Shown: positions 1 to 8,622, numbered from the stretch's first letter. The stretch: 64,000 nucleotides of DNA from Streptomyces sp. KL109B (GCF_030766935.1 NZ_JASERL010000007.1:310001-374000); one strand, 5' to 3'. The notes: generated from the letters alone by a model not told the origin. Translations and numbers: made by a program.

Positions 1-1
1 C

Positions 2-1678
2 ACCGGCTCGTCCGGCACCGCCGTCACCGTCGACGAGAACACGAGGTACCAGACGTTCACCGGCGCGGGCGCGTCCTTCACGGACACCGCGGCCTGGCTG
101 ATGAACGGCAGCGGCGCCCTGTCGCAGGCCACCCGGGACGCGACGATGAAGAAGCTGTTCTCGCCGACCGACGGCATCGGCCTCTCCTTCCTCCGCAATC
201 CGATGGGCGCCTCCGATCTGGCGCGGTACGGGTACACCTACGACGACGTCCCTGCGGGCCAGAGCGACCCGGCCCTCGCGAAGTTCTCCATCGCCCACGA
301 CCAGGCCGACGTGCTGCCGCTGACCAAGCAGGCCAAGCAGCTCAACCCGGCCGCGACCGTGATGGCGTCGCCGTGGACGGCGCCCGCCTGGATGAAGGAC
401 AGCGGGCAGCTCAACGGCGGCTGGCTGAAGGCCGAGCACTACGGCGCGTACGCCGACTACTTCGTGAAGTACATCCAGGCGTACCAGTCGGCGGGCGTCC
501 CGATCGACTACGTCACCGCGCAGAACGAGCCGACCTGCTGCTCGGGCTATCCGTCGATGAGCTGGAACGCGTCGGGGCTCGCGTACTTCACCAAGAGTGA
601 ACTCCTTCCGAAGCTCGCGGGCGCCGGGCTGAAGACCAAGGTCCTTGCCCACGACTGGAATTGGGACACCTACGACGCGTACGCGGCGCAGACCGTGGAC
701 GACGCGGCGGTCCGCTCGCACCCGAACTTCGGCGGTGTCGCCTGGCACGGCTACGGCGGCGACGTCGCCAAGCAGACCGAGATCCACAACAAGTACCCGT
801 CCCTCGACGCGTTCGGCACCGAGCACTCCGGCGGCACCTGGATCGCCAACCAGCAGCGCGAGGACATGATGAACATCATCGACTACACCCGTAACTGGGC
901 GAAGTCGGTGACGAAGTGGTCCCTGGCCGTGGACCAGAACCGCGGCCCCCACAACGGCGGTTGCGGCACCTGCGACGGCCTCGTCACCGTGCACAACGGG
1001 GACGCGCGCTCGGGGCAGGTCGACTACAACATCGAGTACTACACGCTGGGCCACCTGACGAAGTTCGTCCGGCCGGGGGCCTCGCGCATCGCCTCCACCG
1101 GTTCGTCCGCCGTCCCGAACGTCGCCTGGCGCAACACCGACGGCTCGAAGGCGCTGATCGCGTACAACGACGCGGCGAGCGCGAAGACGCTCACCGTCAA
1201 CTGGGGCGGCCAGCACGTCACTTACACCCTGCCGGGCAGGACCTCGGCGACGTTCACCTGGAGCGGTACGCAGTCGGGTACGGGCGAGCGGACCGGCGCC
1301 TTCCACGGCCTGGGCGACAAGTGCCTCGACGTGAAGGACGGTTCGACCGCCAACGGGACGAGCGCCCAGCTCTGGACCTGCTACTCCGGCTCCCCGAACC
1401 AGACGTGGACGGTGCGCTCGGACGGCACGGTCCGCGCGCTCGGCAAGTGCCTCGACGTGTCCGGGGGTTCGACCGCCGACGGGGCGAGGGTCCAGCTCTA
1501 CGACTGCAACGGGACCGGTGCGCAGCAGTGGCGGTACGAGGCCGCATCCGGCGACCTGGTCAACGTACCGGCCGACAAGTGCCTTGATGTGACCGGGAAT
1601 TCGGGGGCGGACGGGACGGTGACACAGGTCTGGTCGTGTACGGGGGCGGCCAACCAGAAGTGGCGGCTCGTGCAGTAG
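2..1678 (+). CDS. Secreted GH30-family glycoside hydrolase with C-terminal ricin-type lectin domain (5' end outside window)
   Basis: The reading frame is already open at base 2, so the signal peptide and true start lie to the left of the window. The residues just before the first in-window ATG at 101 already match the family (YQTFTGAGASFTDTAAWL). The glutamate in AQNEPT (codon 527-529) is the likely acid/base and the glutamate in FGTEHSGG (codon 821-823) the likely nucleophile of a clan GH-A barrel. The last roughly 127 residues (from about 1295) form a beta-trefoil carbohydrate-binding module with three CLDV...QxW repeats (QTW, QQW, QKW). Family knowledge points to a beta-1,6-galactanase, glucanase or glucosylceramidase-like activity on extracellular glycans; the exact substrate cannot be read from sequence. 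Confidence 0.9.
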   Translation, partial: TGSSGTAVTVDENTRYQTFTGAGASFTDTAAWLMNGSGALSQATRDATMKKLFSPTDGIGLSFLRNPMGASDLARYGYTYDDVPAGQSDPALAKFSIAHDQADVLPLTKQAKQLNPAATVMASPWTAPAWMKDSGQLNGGWLKAEHYGAYADYFVKYIQAYQSAGVPIDYVTAQNEPTCCSGYPSMSWNASGLAYFTKSELLPKLAGAGLKTKVLAHDWNWDTYDAYAAQTVDDAAVRSHPNFGGVAWHGYGGDVAKQTEIHNKYPSLDAFGTEHSGGTWIANQQREDMMNIIDYTRNWAKSVTKWSLAVDQNRGPHNGGCGTCDGLVTVHNGDARSGQVDYNIEYYTLGHLTKFVRPGASRIASTGSSAVPNVAWRNTDGSKALIAYNDAASAKTLTVNWGGQHVTYTLPGRTSATFTWSGTQSGTGERTGAFHGLGDKCLDVKDGSTANGTSAQLWTCYSGSPNQTWTVRSDGTVRALGKCLDVSGGSTADGARVQLYDCNGTGAQQWRYEAASGDLVNVPADKCLDVTGNSGADGTVTQVWSCTGAANQKWRLVQ

Positions 1679-1706
1679 CGGCTCGTGCAGGAGCAGTGGT
1701 GGCGGT

Positions 1707-1755
1707 CGCGGGGCTCTGCCCCGGGCCCCGCTCCTCAATCGCCGGAGGGGCTTGA
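1707..1755 (+). repeat. Dispersed Streptomyces intergenic repeat, forward copy
   Basis: Begins with CGCGGGGCTCTGCCCCGG, continues through CTCAATCGCCGGAGG and ends GGGGCTTGA. Related copies lie at 22870-22919, 48062-48109 and 57630-57680, and several are inside the pxpB-pxpC gene at 10210-10571. It has no coding potential of its own here. Confidence 0.75.
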
Positions 1756-1780
1756 TTCCGGCTGATTTCGCCCCTCCGGC
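1741..1780. terminator. Bidirectional terminator hairpin between the GH30 gene and cimA
   Basis: An 11-bp perfect stem, GCCGGAGGGGC at 1741-1751 paired with GCCCCTCCGGC at 1770-1780, sits between two convergent genes. There is no clear T-run on either side, as is common in Streptomyces. Confidence 0.6.
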
Positions 1781-1799
1781 GACCGGGACGAACGGGCTG

Positions 1800-3431
1800 C
1801 TACTCGACCGGCTCCACGCCCGCCCGCAGCAGGCCGTAGGTGTACGCGTCCTCAAGTGCGCCCCAGGACGCGGCGATCACGTTCTCGGCGACGCCGACCG
1901 TGGACCACTCCCCCGTCCCGTCGGAGGTCGAGATCAGCACCCGTGTCGTGGACGACGTGCCGTGCTTGCCTTCCAGGATGCGGACCTTGTAGTCCACCAG
2001 CTCCAGCTTCGCGAGCTGCGGGTAGATGCGCTCAAGGCCGACGCGGAGCGCCCGGTCGAGAGCGTTGACCGGGCCGTTGCCCTCAGCGGTCGCGACGATG
2101 CGCTCGCCCTTGGCCCACAGCTTCACGGTGGCCTCGTTGGCGTGCGAGCCGTCGGGGCGGTCCTCGACGATCGCGCGCCAGGACTCCACCTGGAAGTACT
2201 TGCGCTCCTTGCCCTCGGCCTCGGCGCGCATCAGCAGCTCGAAGGAGGCGTCGGCGGCCTCGTACGTGTAGCCGGCCAGCTCGCGTTCCTTGACGCGCTC
2301 GACGACCCGGCCGACCAGCTCCCGGTCGCCGCGCAGGTCGACGCCCAGCTCCTTGCCCTTGAGCTCGATGGAGGCGCGGCCCGCCATGTCGGAGACCAGC
2401 ATCCGGATGTGGTTGCCGACGAGGTCCGGGTCGATGTGCTGGTAGAGGTCCGGGTCGACCTTGATGGCGCTGGCGTGCAGGCCCGCCTTGTGGGCGAAGG
2501 CCGAGACACCCACGTACGGCTGGTGGGTGGAGGGGGTGAGGTTCACGACCTCGGCGATGGCGTGGGAGATGCGGGTCATCTCGCGCAGGGCGCCGTCGGG
2601 GAGGACCTTCTTGCCGTACTTGAGCTCCAGGGCGGCGACGACCGGGAAGAGGTTCGAGTTGCCGACGCGCTCGCCGTAGCCGTTGGCCGTGCACTGGACG
2701 TGGGTCGCGCCCGCGTCCACGGCGGCGAGGGTGTTGGCGACGGCGCAGCCCGTGTCGTCCTGCGCGTGGATGCCGAGCCGGGCGCCGGTGTCGGCGAGGA
2801 CGGTGGCGACGACCGCCTGGACCTGGGCGGGCAGGAAGCCGCCGTTGGTGTCGCAGAGGATGACGACGGAGGCGCCGGCCTCGTGCGCGGCGCGGACGAC
2901 CGCCTTCGCGTACTCGGCGTTGGCCCGGTAGCCGTCGAAGAAGTGCTCGCAGTCGACGAACACCCGGCGGCCCTGGGCGACCAGGTAGGAGACGGTGTCG
3001 CGGACCATCTCCAGGTTCTCTTCGAGGGTGGTACGGAGGGCCAGTTCGACGTGCCGGTCGTGCGACTTGGCGACCAGGCAGACCACCGGAGCGCCGGACT
3101 CGACGAGCGCCCGCACCTGCGGGTCCTCGCCGGCCCGCGCGTTCGCGCGGCGGGTCGCGCCGAACGCGACGAGCTGTGCGTGCTTGAAGTCGATCTCTTC
3201 TTGCGCGCGGGCGAAGAACTCGGTGTCGCGGGGGTTGGCGCCCGGCCAGCCGCCCTCGATGAAGCCCACGCCGAAGTCGTCCAGGTGCCGGGCAATGGTC
3301 AGCTTGTCCGCGACGGTGAGGTTGATGCCCTCGCGCTGCGCGCCGTCGCGCAGCGTGGTGTCGAAGACGTGGAAGGAATCGTCGAGTTCGCTCGAGGGGT
3401 CACTGAGACGTTCACTGGGGCTGCTGCTCAT
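1800..3431 (-). CDS. cimA: (R)-citramalate synthase
   Basis: Condenses pyruvate with acetyl-CoA to citramalate, the first step of a threonine-independent isoleucine route that continues through LeuCD and LeuB. The 543-residue protein has the HMGL-like barrel start FDTTLRDGAQREG, the metal-site motif HAQDDTGCA, and a C-terminal LeuA-type regulatory domain. Its sequence is closer to the CimA group than to 2-isopropylmalate synthase. I chose ATG 3431 (MSSSPSERL) because AGGAG precedes it by about 9 bases; an upstream in-frame codon at 3494 has no such site. Upstream lie a leader peptide and an attenuator, so the gene is probably controlled by isoleucine supply. What else it could be: an alpha-isopropylmalate synthase-like paralogue. 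Confidence 0.88.
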   Translation of the reverse strand: MSSSPSERLSDPSSELDDSFHVFDTTLRDGAQREGINLTVADKLTIARHLDDFGVGFIEGGWPGANPRDTEFFARAQEEIDFKHAQLVAFGATRRANARAGEDPQVRALVESGAPVVCLVAKSHDRHVELALRTTLEENLEMVRDTVSYLVAQGRRVFVDCEHFFDGYRANAEYAKAVVRAAHEAGASVVILCDTNGGFLPAQVQAVVATVLADTGARLGIHAQDDTGCAVANTLAAVDAGATHVQCTANGYGERVGNSNLFPVVAALELKYGKKVLPDGALREMTRISHAIAEVVNLTPSTHQPYVGVSAFAHKAGLHASAIKVDPDLYQHIDPDLVGNHIRMLVSDMAGRASIELKGKELGVDLRGDRELVGRVVERVKERELAGYTYEAADASFELLMRAEAEGKERKYFQVESWRAIVEDRPDGSHANEATVKLWAKGERIVATAEGNGPVNALDRALRVGLERIYPQLAKLELVDYKVRILEGKHGTSSTTRVLISTSDGTGEWSTVGVAENVIAASWGALEDAYTYGLLRAGVEPVE

Positions 3432-3543
3432 GCTGATCTGGCTCCTGATCGGGATCTCGGTCTTCGTACCGGAAGGACCGGCTCCACCGTCCATCTATGA
3501 TCCCTCGCGCTCTCCGTCTGGCCGCGGGTGGTGCCAGAAACAG

Positions 3544-3569
3544 AAAAACCTCTCGCGGGTGCGAGAGGT
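3544..3569 (-). terminator. Attenuator hairpin in the cimA leader
   Basis: Read on the minus strand, a perfect 9-bp stem, ACCTCTCGC / GCGAGAGGT with loop ACCC (3569 to 3548), is followed directly by a T-run (TTTTCTG). It lies 112 bases before the cimA start and 55 positions beyond the last base of the leader-peptide stop codon. The ilvB attenuator has the same offset from its own leader stop. Confidence 0.75.
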
Positions 3570-3623
3570 CTGCGCGCGGGTCGAGGACGACGGTGTCCAC
3601 CTGTACCGGGTCGTACGAGGCGG

Positions 3624-3659
3624 TCACTGCGGACCGGCGCGCCTGCTGCCAATAATCAT
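3624..3659 (-). CDS. Leader peptide MIIGSRRAGPQ upstream of cimA
   Basis: An 11-residue minus-strand ORF with ATG at 3659 and TGA at 3626-3624. It has tandem isoleucine codons (ATT ATT) at positions 2 and 3 and no other convincing function. I see no strong ribosome-binding site; it could be translated from a leaderless or nearly leaderless transcript. Its position before a rho-independent-type hairpin and an isoleucine-pathway gene suggests ribosome-mediated attenuation by charged tRNA-Ile. It is too short for similarity to prove it. Confidence 0.55.
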   Translation of the reverse strand: MIIGSRRAGPQ

Positions 3660-3686
3660 GGCGAACGAGAGCACGTCCGCAGTGTG

Positions 3687-3715
3687 CCACAGCCCGGCCG
3701 AGGGCCGGGCCGTGG
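3687..3715 (-). terminator. Terminator after the MHS-type transporter gene
   Basis: Stem GCCCGGCC (3692-3699) / GGCCGGGC (3703-3710) with loop GAG, extended by CCAC/GTGG on the outside. It follows the stop codon of the minus-strand transporter gene at 3729 and precedes the cimA leader. Confidence 0.55.
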
Positions 3716-3728
3716 TCTCACGATGCGG

Positions 3729-5060
3729 TCAGGCGACCTGCTTCGTCCGCTTATTGGCGGTTTCGCCGGCGTCCGTCGGCTTGACCTTGTTCAGGTCGAT
3801 GTCGCGGGTCTCGCGCATCGTCAGGTAGACGATCAGGGAGACGGCCGCGCACCCGGCGACGTACCAGTAGAAGCCGGACTCGATGCCCGCCTCCTTGAAC
3901 CAGAGCGCCACGTATTCGGCGGTGCCGCCGAACAGGGCGTTGGCGATGGCGTACGGGAGGGCGACGCCGAGGGCGCGGATGCCGGTCGGGAAGAGCTCCG
4001 CCTTCACGCACGCGTTGATCGACGTGTAGCCGGTGACGATGACGAGGGCGAGCAGCGACAGGCCGAGGGCCGGCCAGAAGGAGCCCGCGTGCTGGAGCAG
4101 CGTCATGATCGGCACGGTCAGGAAGGTGGAGCCGATCGCGAAGGTGATCAGGAGCGGGCGGCGGCCGATCCGGTCGGACAGGGCGCCGGCGACCGGCTGC
4201 AGACAGGCGAAGATCACGAGCGCGGCGAACGAGACGAGGGTGGCCGTCTCCTTGCTCAACCCGGCCGAGTTCGACAGGTACTTGGTGAGGTACGTCGTGT
4301 ACGTGTAGTACGCGACGGTGCCGCCCATGGTCAGCGCGATGACGAGGGCCGCCTCGCGCTTGTGAGCCCACAGCGCCTTGAGGGTGCCCTTGTCGTCGCC
4401 GCCCACGGTGGCGTCGGCGTCGGCGGACTCCTCGTAGACGTCCGTCTCCAGCATGTTGCGGCGCAGGTAGAAGATGATCGCCGCGCCGAGGGCGCCGATG
4501 ATGAACGGGATGCGCCAGCCCCAGCTGTGCAGGGCGTCGTCGGACATCGTGCGCTGGAGCAGGATCTGCAGGCCGAGGCCGACGATCTGGCCCGCCGTCA
4601 TCGACACGTACTGGAAGCTGGAGGCGAAGCCGCGCTTCTCCGGGGTGGAGGCCTCGGTGAGGTACGTGGCGCTGGCCGCGTACTCGCCGCCGACCGAGAG
4701 TCCCTGGAGGAGGCGCGCGATCAGCAGCACGACGGCGCCGCCGTAACCGGCCACCGCGTACGTCGGCGCGATCGCGATGAGGATCGCGGAGGCCGACATC
4801 AGGGTGACCGTGAGCGTCAGCGCAGCCTTGCGGCCCTTGCGGTCACCGACCCGGCCGAGCAGCCAGCCGCCCACGGGGCGCATGAAGAAGCCGACGGCGA
4901 AGATGCCGGCGGTGTTCATCAGCTGGGCGGTCGGGTTGCCGCTGGGGAAGAAGGATCCCGCGAAGTACGTCGCGAAGCTCGCGTACACGAACCAGTCGAA
5001 CCACTCGACCATGTTCCCGGCCGAACCGACCAGGACCTTCTTCCATTGTTCTCGTCCCAT
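3729..5060 (-). CDS. MFS transporter of the metabolite:H+ symporter (MHS) family
   Basis: The 443-residue polytopic membrane protein has the MHS signature near its N-terminus (GNMVEWFDWFVYASFATYFAG) and the family loop motif GRVGDRKGRK between helices 2 and 3, with a second such motif GALSDRIGRRP between helices 8 and 9. The likely substrates are dicarboxylates, alpha-ketoglutarate or osmolytes such as proline or betaine; sequence does not decide. ATG 5060 is where family similarity begins. A GTG at 5069 is a possible start, with AGGAG 12 bases upstream. The DUF2891 gene lies about 60 bases upstream on the same strand, so the two may be co-transcribed. Confidence 0.85.
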   Translation of the reverse strand: MGREQWKKVLVGSAGNMVEWFDWFVYASFATYFAGSFFPSGNPTAQLMNTAGIFAVGFFMRPVGGWLLGRVGDRKGRKAALTLTVTLMSASAILIAIAPTYAVAGYGGAVVLLIARLLQGLSVGGEYAASATYLTEASTPEKRGFASSFQYVSMTAGQIVGLGLQILLQRTMSDDALHSWGWRIPFIIGALGAAIIFYLRRNMLETDVYEESADADATVGGDDKGTLKALWAHKREAALVIALTMGGTVAYYTYTTYLTKYLSNSAGLSKETATLVSFAALVIFACLQPVAGALSDRIGRRPLLITFAIGSTFLTVPIMTLLQHAGSFWPALGLSLLALVIVTGYTSINACVKAELFPTGIRALGVALPYAIANALFGGTAEYVALWFKEAGIESGFYWYVAGCAAVSLIVYLTMRETRDIDLNKVKPTDAGETANKRTKQVA

Positions 5061-5121
5061 GATCGGCACGATGCGGGAACTCTCCTGTTCAGGGCAAGGG
5101 TGTACGGGGCAACGATCACGC

Positions 5122-6120
5122 CTACTTGCGTTCATACTGTTCACGCTGGTCGCGCTGTTCACGCGCGAGTTCGGCGAACGTCGCGAGCCAGTGGTCGGTC
5201 GTGAAGTCGCCGCTCTCGACGGCCGGGAGACCGGCGTCGAGGTGGGCGTGCGCGGCCTTCGTGAGCCGGTCGCGGACGCGTCCCTCGGGCAGCGCGCCCG
5301 CGATCGCGTGCAGGGCGGCGGCGCGGGAGAGCGCGAGGCCGAGGAGGTGGCCGATGTGCGGGTCGCTGTGGTCGGAGACGACCGGTACGTCGAGGAGCGC
5401 GCAGGGGGCGTCGGCGGCGAGGGCGGGCAGGAAGCGGTTCAGCCAGGCGGCGAAGGCGTCGAGGTTCCCGGGGTCGCTGTGCTCGAACACGCGGCGCATC
5501 GCGTCGGCCTCCGTCAGGGCCGGGGACAGGAAGTCCTGGCCGGAGGGTTCCCAGTGGGCGGGCGCGTCGTGGTCGTCCGCGAACCAGTCGCTCAGGCGCT
5601 CGCGTACGGCGTCGAGCGTGCGGGGCGGCAATCCGGCGCGCTCCCCCGTGTCGAGGACGAGGCCGAGGGCGAAGGCGCTGTTGGCGTGGATGCCGTGGCG
5701 TACGGGATACGTGGCCTTCGGGAGCCAGTCCGTGAGGAGGCGGTCGACCGCGGCCACGGCCGGGGCGAAGGCGTCGTACCAGCGGGTGCCGTGGCACTGC
5801 GCCGCGAGCGCGATCAGCCAGGCCCAGCCGTAGGGGCGCTCGAAGCCGGGGTGGGCGAGGAGGTAGTCGGCCTCGGTGGTGAGGTTCGCGCGGGTGAGGT
5901 GGCGGTCGAGCACGTCGGCGTGGGCCTCGGGGCCGGTGCGGACGAGCAGCCAGTGCATGTGGACGGAGCTGTGCCAGTCGTAGGCGCCGTAGAAAGCGGG
6001 GTGGAGGTCGCTGGGGCGGGGGCGGTCGTCCGGGGAAGTGGTGAGGTGGGCCGTGAAGTTGGGGTATTCGCGGGTGACGTTGGCTGCCGCCAGGGTGGCG
6101 GTTTCCTCCGGGGTGGGCAT
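5122..6120 (-). CDS. DUF2891 family protein
   Basis: The 332-residue soluble protein carries the family hallmark HPAFYGAYDWHSSVHMHWLL, with H and W residues that could line an active site, in what should be an alpha/alpha-barrel-like fold similar to sugar-processing or lyase enzymes. No signal peptide or membrane segment is seen. No function is established for the family as far as I know. It lies upstream of the MHS transporter on the same strand, which hints at a joint role in uptake and use of a small metabolite. The ATG at 6120 has only a weak upstream ribosome-binding site. Confidence 0.8.
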   Translation of the reverse strand: MPTPEETATLAAANVTREYPNFTAHLTTSPDDRPRPSDLHPAFYGAYDWHSSVHMHWLLVRTGPEAHADVLDRHLTRANLTTEADYLLAHPGFERPYGWAWLIALAAQCHGTRWYDAFAPAVAAVDRLLTDWLPKATYPVRHGIHANSAFALGLVLDTGERAGLPPRTLDAVRERLSDWFADDHDAPAHWEPSGQDFLSPALTEADAMRRVFEHSDPGNLDAFAAWLNRFLPALAADAPCALLDVPVVSDHSDPHIGHLLGLALSRAAALHAIAGALPEGRVRDRLTKAAHAHLDAGLPAVESGDFTTDHWLATFAELAREQRDQREQYERK

Positions 6121-6186
6121 GGGGGTCCGTTTCGGTTCGTTGCGTTGCGTCGCCGGGTGCGGGTTGGCGTGTGGTTGCGTTTTTTT

Positions 6187-6206
6187 GCGCAGTTCCCCGC
6201 GCCCCT
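6187..6206 (+). repeat. Dispersed repeat GCGCAGTTCCCCGCGCCCCT
   Basis: One copy of a 20-base motif, preceded by a T-run (TTTTTT, 6181-6186) and ending seven bases before the 3' end of pcp. A second forward copy is at 61440-61459, and its reverse complement is the core of the 45-bp array at 61501-61690. Its position after the pcp stop may make it a transcription end signal. Confidence 0.6.
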
Positions 6207-6212
6207 AAAAGA

Positions 6213-6857
6213 TCAGTGGGTGGCGCCCTCGGTGACGTGGAGGTCCTCGTCGGTGGTCGCTGCGGCCAGCAGCATCGACCGGATGCCCGACGCCACCGTT
6301 TCGACCGGGAGGGACGGCGCCGTGCCGTCCGGGACCTGCTCCGGGGACCACGGCACGTGGACGAAGCCGCCGCGGATGTGCGGGAGTTCGGTGGTCAGGA
6401 GGTGGGCGAGGCCGTACGCGACGTGGTTGCAGACGAAGGTTCCGGCCGTGTTGGAGAGCGCCGCCGGAACCCCCGCGGAGCGCATCGCGGCGACGCACGC
6501 CTTCACCGGCAGCGTAGAGAAGTACGCCGCCGGACCGTCCGGCACCACCGGTACGTCGATGGGCTGGGCCCCGGCGTTGTCGGGGATGCGGGCGTCGTCG
6601 ACGTTGACGGCGACCCGTTCCACGGTGACGCCGGGGCGGCCGCCGGCCAGGCCGAGGCACACCACCAGGTCGGGCTCCGCCTCGGCGATCGCGGCGCGCA
6701 GCACCTTCATCGACTCGCCGAAGACGCAGGGGAGTTGGAGCGCCGTCAGGTCGATGCCGTCCGGTGGCGCGGCGGCGACGAGGGCCGCCGCCTCCCAGGA
6801 CGGGTTCAGCGAGTCCCCCTGGAACGGTTCGAATCCGGTGAGCAGTACCCGAGCCAT
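6213..6857 (-). CDS. pcp: Pyroglutamyl-peptidase I
   Basis: Removes N-terminal pyroglutamate (5-oxoproline) from peptides, feeding free 5-oxoproline to the PxpABC enzyme encoded across the divergent promoter. At 214 residues it has the normal family length, the start LLTGFEPFQGDSLNPSWEAA, and the cysteine-peptidase signature TAGTFVCNHVAYG with catalytic Cys, plus GGFVHVPWSPEQ with catalytic His; a conserved Glu lies in GVTVERVAVN. The protein is cytoplasmic. AGGAGG stands 7 bases before the ATG. It is the last gene of the minus-strand unit after the DUF969 and DUF979 genes, separated by a hexanucleotide array. Confidence 0.93.
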   Translation of the reverse strand: MARVLLTGFEPFQGDSLNPSWEAAALVAAAPPDGIDLTALQLPCVFGESMKVLRAAIAEAEPDLVVCLGLAGGRPGVTVERVAVNVDDARIPDNAGAQPIDVPVVPDGPAAYFSTLPVKACVAAMRSAGVPAALSNTAGTFVCNHVAYGLAHLLTTELPHIRGGFVHVPWSPEQVPDGTAPSLPVETVASGIRSMLLAAATTDEDLHVTEGATH

Positions 6858-6868
6858 CGCTCGACCTC

Positions 6869-6916
6869 CTGGAACTGGAACTGGAACTAGAGCTGGAGCT
6901 GGAGCTGGAGCTAGAA
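6869..6916. repeat. Hexanucleotide tandem array between the DUF979 gene and pcp
   Basis: Eight units of CTRGAR (CTGGAA, CTAGAG, CTGGAG, CTAGAA) fill the gap between the two genes. The stop codon of the DUF979 gene (6911-6913) falls inside the last unit and the pcp ribosome-binding site abuts the other end. Confidence 0.85.
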
Positions 6917-7870
6917 CGCGAAGAGCGACATGATCACGATGTTGCAGCCGAGGAGCGCGAAGCCCGTCGGGAGCTGTGCCTTGATCGGCCCGTACTGGTC
7001 CTTCAGTTCGAGCAGGGTCGCCGGGACGATGTTGAAGTTGGCGGCCATGGGCGTGACGAGCGTGCCGCTGAAGCCCGCGAGCATGCCGAGCGCGAGGATG
7101 GCCACGTCGTTGCCGCCCATCTGCTGGATGAGCACCGGCCAGCCGATCGCCGCCGTCATGACGGGGAACGCGGCGAAGGCGTTGCCCATGATCACGGTGA
7201 ACAGGAACATGCCGACGCAGTACGCGATCACGGCGAGGTACTTGGAGTTGTCCGGCAGCATCGCGTCCGTGATCCTGCCGACCTGGGTGCCGACCCCGGC
7301 GGCCGCGAAGATCGAGCCGAGTACGGAGAGCAGCTGCGGCAGCAGCAGCGCCGCGCCCATCGCCTCCAGCATCGAGCGGCCGGAGTGGATCGGGGTGGAC
7401 AGCTTGCGCTCACCGGTCACGAACATGCCGACGACGAGCGCGGCGACGCAGCCGACGCCGAGCCCGAGCAGCGTGGCCTGGCCGCTCTCGAACAGGCCGG
7501 AGGTGTCGAGGAAGGAGGCGCAGACGATGGCGACGAGCGGGATGGTGAGCGCCGGGATGAAGAGCTTGTTGCCGAGCCGCGACGCGGATTCCTCGCGCTG
7601 CTCCTGCGTGGTCGTGACCGGTTCGCCCTTGCCGATGAAGTTGAACCCGGCCAGCACGATGAGGGCGAGGACGGCGACGCCGAGCGGTTCGGCGGGCAGC
7701 GCCTTCGAGCCGCCCGCGACCCCGGTGCCGTACGGGAAGGTCAGTCCGAGCAGGCCCCAGAAGGCGGCCGAGGTCCAGCGCTTGGGGTTGCTGCGGTCCA
7801 TCGCCATCTGCACGGCCATGACGACGAAGACGAAACCGATCAGCCAGTAGAGCCATTCGACCTTGATCAC
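6911..7870 (-). CDS. DUF979 integral membrane protein, putative 5-oxoproline permease subunit
   Basis: The 319-residue protein is almost wholly membrane-embedded, with about eight to nine hydrophobic segments and conserved polar loops such as IMGNAFAAFPVMTAA and LVTPMAANFNIVPA. Families DUF979 and DUF969 nearly always occur as a pair beside pcp and 5-oxoprolinase genes, so a two-part pyroglutamate transporter is the usual inference. Its start overlaps the end of the DUF969 gene by four bases, so the two are translationally coupled. No transport data can be read from sequence. Confidence 0.85.
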   Translation of the reverse strand: MIKVEWLYWLIGFVFVVMAVQMAMDRSNPKRWTSAAFWGLLGLTFPYGTGVAGGSKALPAEPLGVAVLALIVLAGFNFIGKGEPVTTTQEQREESASRLGNKLFIPALTIPLVAIVCASFLDTSGLFESGQATLLGLGVGCVAALVVGMFVTGERKLSTPIHSGRSMLEAMGAALLLPQLLSVLGSIFAAAGVGTQVGRITDAMLPDNSKYLAVIAYCVGMFLFTVIMGNAFAAFPVMTAAIGWPVLIQQMGGNDVAILALGMLAGFSGTLVTPMAANFNIVPATLLELKDQYGPIKAQLPTGFALLGCNIVIMSLFAF

Positions 7871-8622
7871 TTCGTGGCCTCCTTACCGGACTTCCCGGAG
7901 TCGTCGCCCGGCGTCTGCTTCGGCAGCGGTATGTCGTGTTCGGCGACGGCGAGCGCCATCTCGCGCTCCAGTTGCTTGTCGAGGCGGAGCAGCCGCGCGC
8001 CGTGGATGACGAAGGCGCAGACGGCCAACGGGATGGCCCACAGCGCGAGTTGGGTGGGTTCGAGGTGCTCGTGGTACGTCGAGTTCACGAAGCCGGTGAT
8101 CAGCAGGATCGAGCCGATCGCGATGAAGCAGTCCTCGCCGAAGAAGACACCGACGGTGTCGGCGGACGCGGAGTAGGAGCGCACCTTCTCGCGCAGCTTG
8201 TCCGGCAGCTTGGCCCCCGCGGTGCGCTCGGCCGCGGCCTCCGCCATGGGGGCGACGAGCGGGCGCACCGCCTGGGCGGGGCCGCCGAGGTTGTTGAGGC
8301 CGAAGGCGGCGGTGACCTGGCGGACCAGCAGGTACACGGTCAGGAAGCGGCCGGCGCTGAGCTTGCCGAGTTTCCCGATGAGGGTGCGGGCCTGTTCGCG
8401 AAGCCCGTAGCGCTCCAGGAGGCCGATCACCGGGAGCACGATGGCGAAGACGGTGACGGAGCGGCTGTCCGCGAAGGAGGTGCCGAAGGCGCGGAGGATC
8501 GCCATCGGGTCCATCTTGCCGAGCAGCCCGGTGACGATGCCGGCGACGCCGACCACGAGAACGGGATTGCGGCGCGTGACGAATCCGAGGATCACCACGA
8601 GCACGCCGAGCAGAACGATCAT
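7867..8622 (-). CDS. DUF969 integral membrane protein, putative 5-oxoproline permease subunit
   Basis: The 251-residue membrane protein has about five to six helices and a soluble, charged C-terminal tail (GDDSGKSGKEATK). The conserved stretches LLVRQVTAAFGLNNLGGPAQ and YSASADTVGVFFGEDCFIAIG are typical of the family. It is the first gene of the minus-strand unit DUF969-DUF979-pcp and starts with ATG preceded by AAAAGG. Its promoter at 8672-8701 carries the palindrome shared with the pxpA promoter, so both arms of the divergon are probably co-regulated. Confidence 0.85.
   Translation of the reverse strand: MIVLLGVLVVILGFVTRRNPVLVVGVAGIVTGLLGKMDPMAILRAFGTSFADSRSVTVFAIVLPVIGLLERYGLREQARTLIGKLGKLSAGRFLTVYLLVRQVTAAFGLNNLGGPAQAVRPLVAPMAEAAAERTAGAKLPDKLREKVRSYSASADTVGVFFGEDCFIAIGSILLITGFVNSTYHEHLEPTQLALWAIPLAVCAFVIHGARLLRLDKQLEREMALAVAEHDIPLPKQTPGDDSGKSGKEATK

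Noticed and set aside
3519..3540. GGGTGGTGCC in the plus strand of the cimA leader, similar to the T-box sequence GGGTGGNACC
   Set aside because: It is on the strand opposite to cimA transcription and no plus-strand gene follows. The leader peptide and attenuator explain the region better.
6828..6842. GGTTCGAATCC, which resembles the T-arm of a tRNA
   Set aside because: It is the reverse strand of the conserved TGFEPF codons of pcp. No acceptor stem or anticodon arm can be drawn around it.
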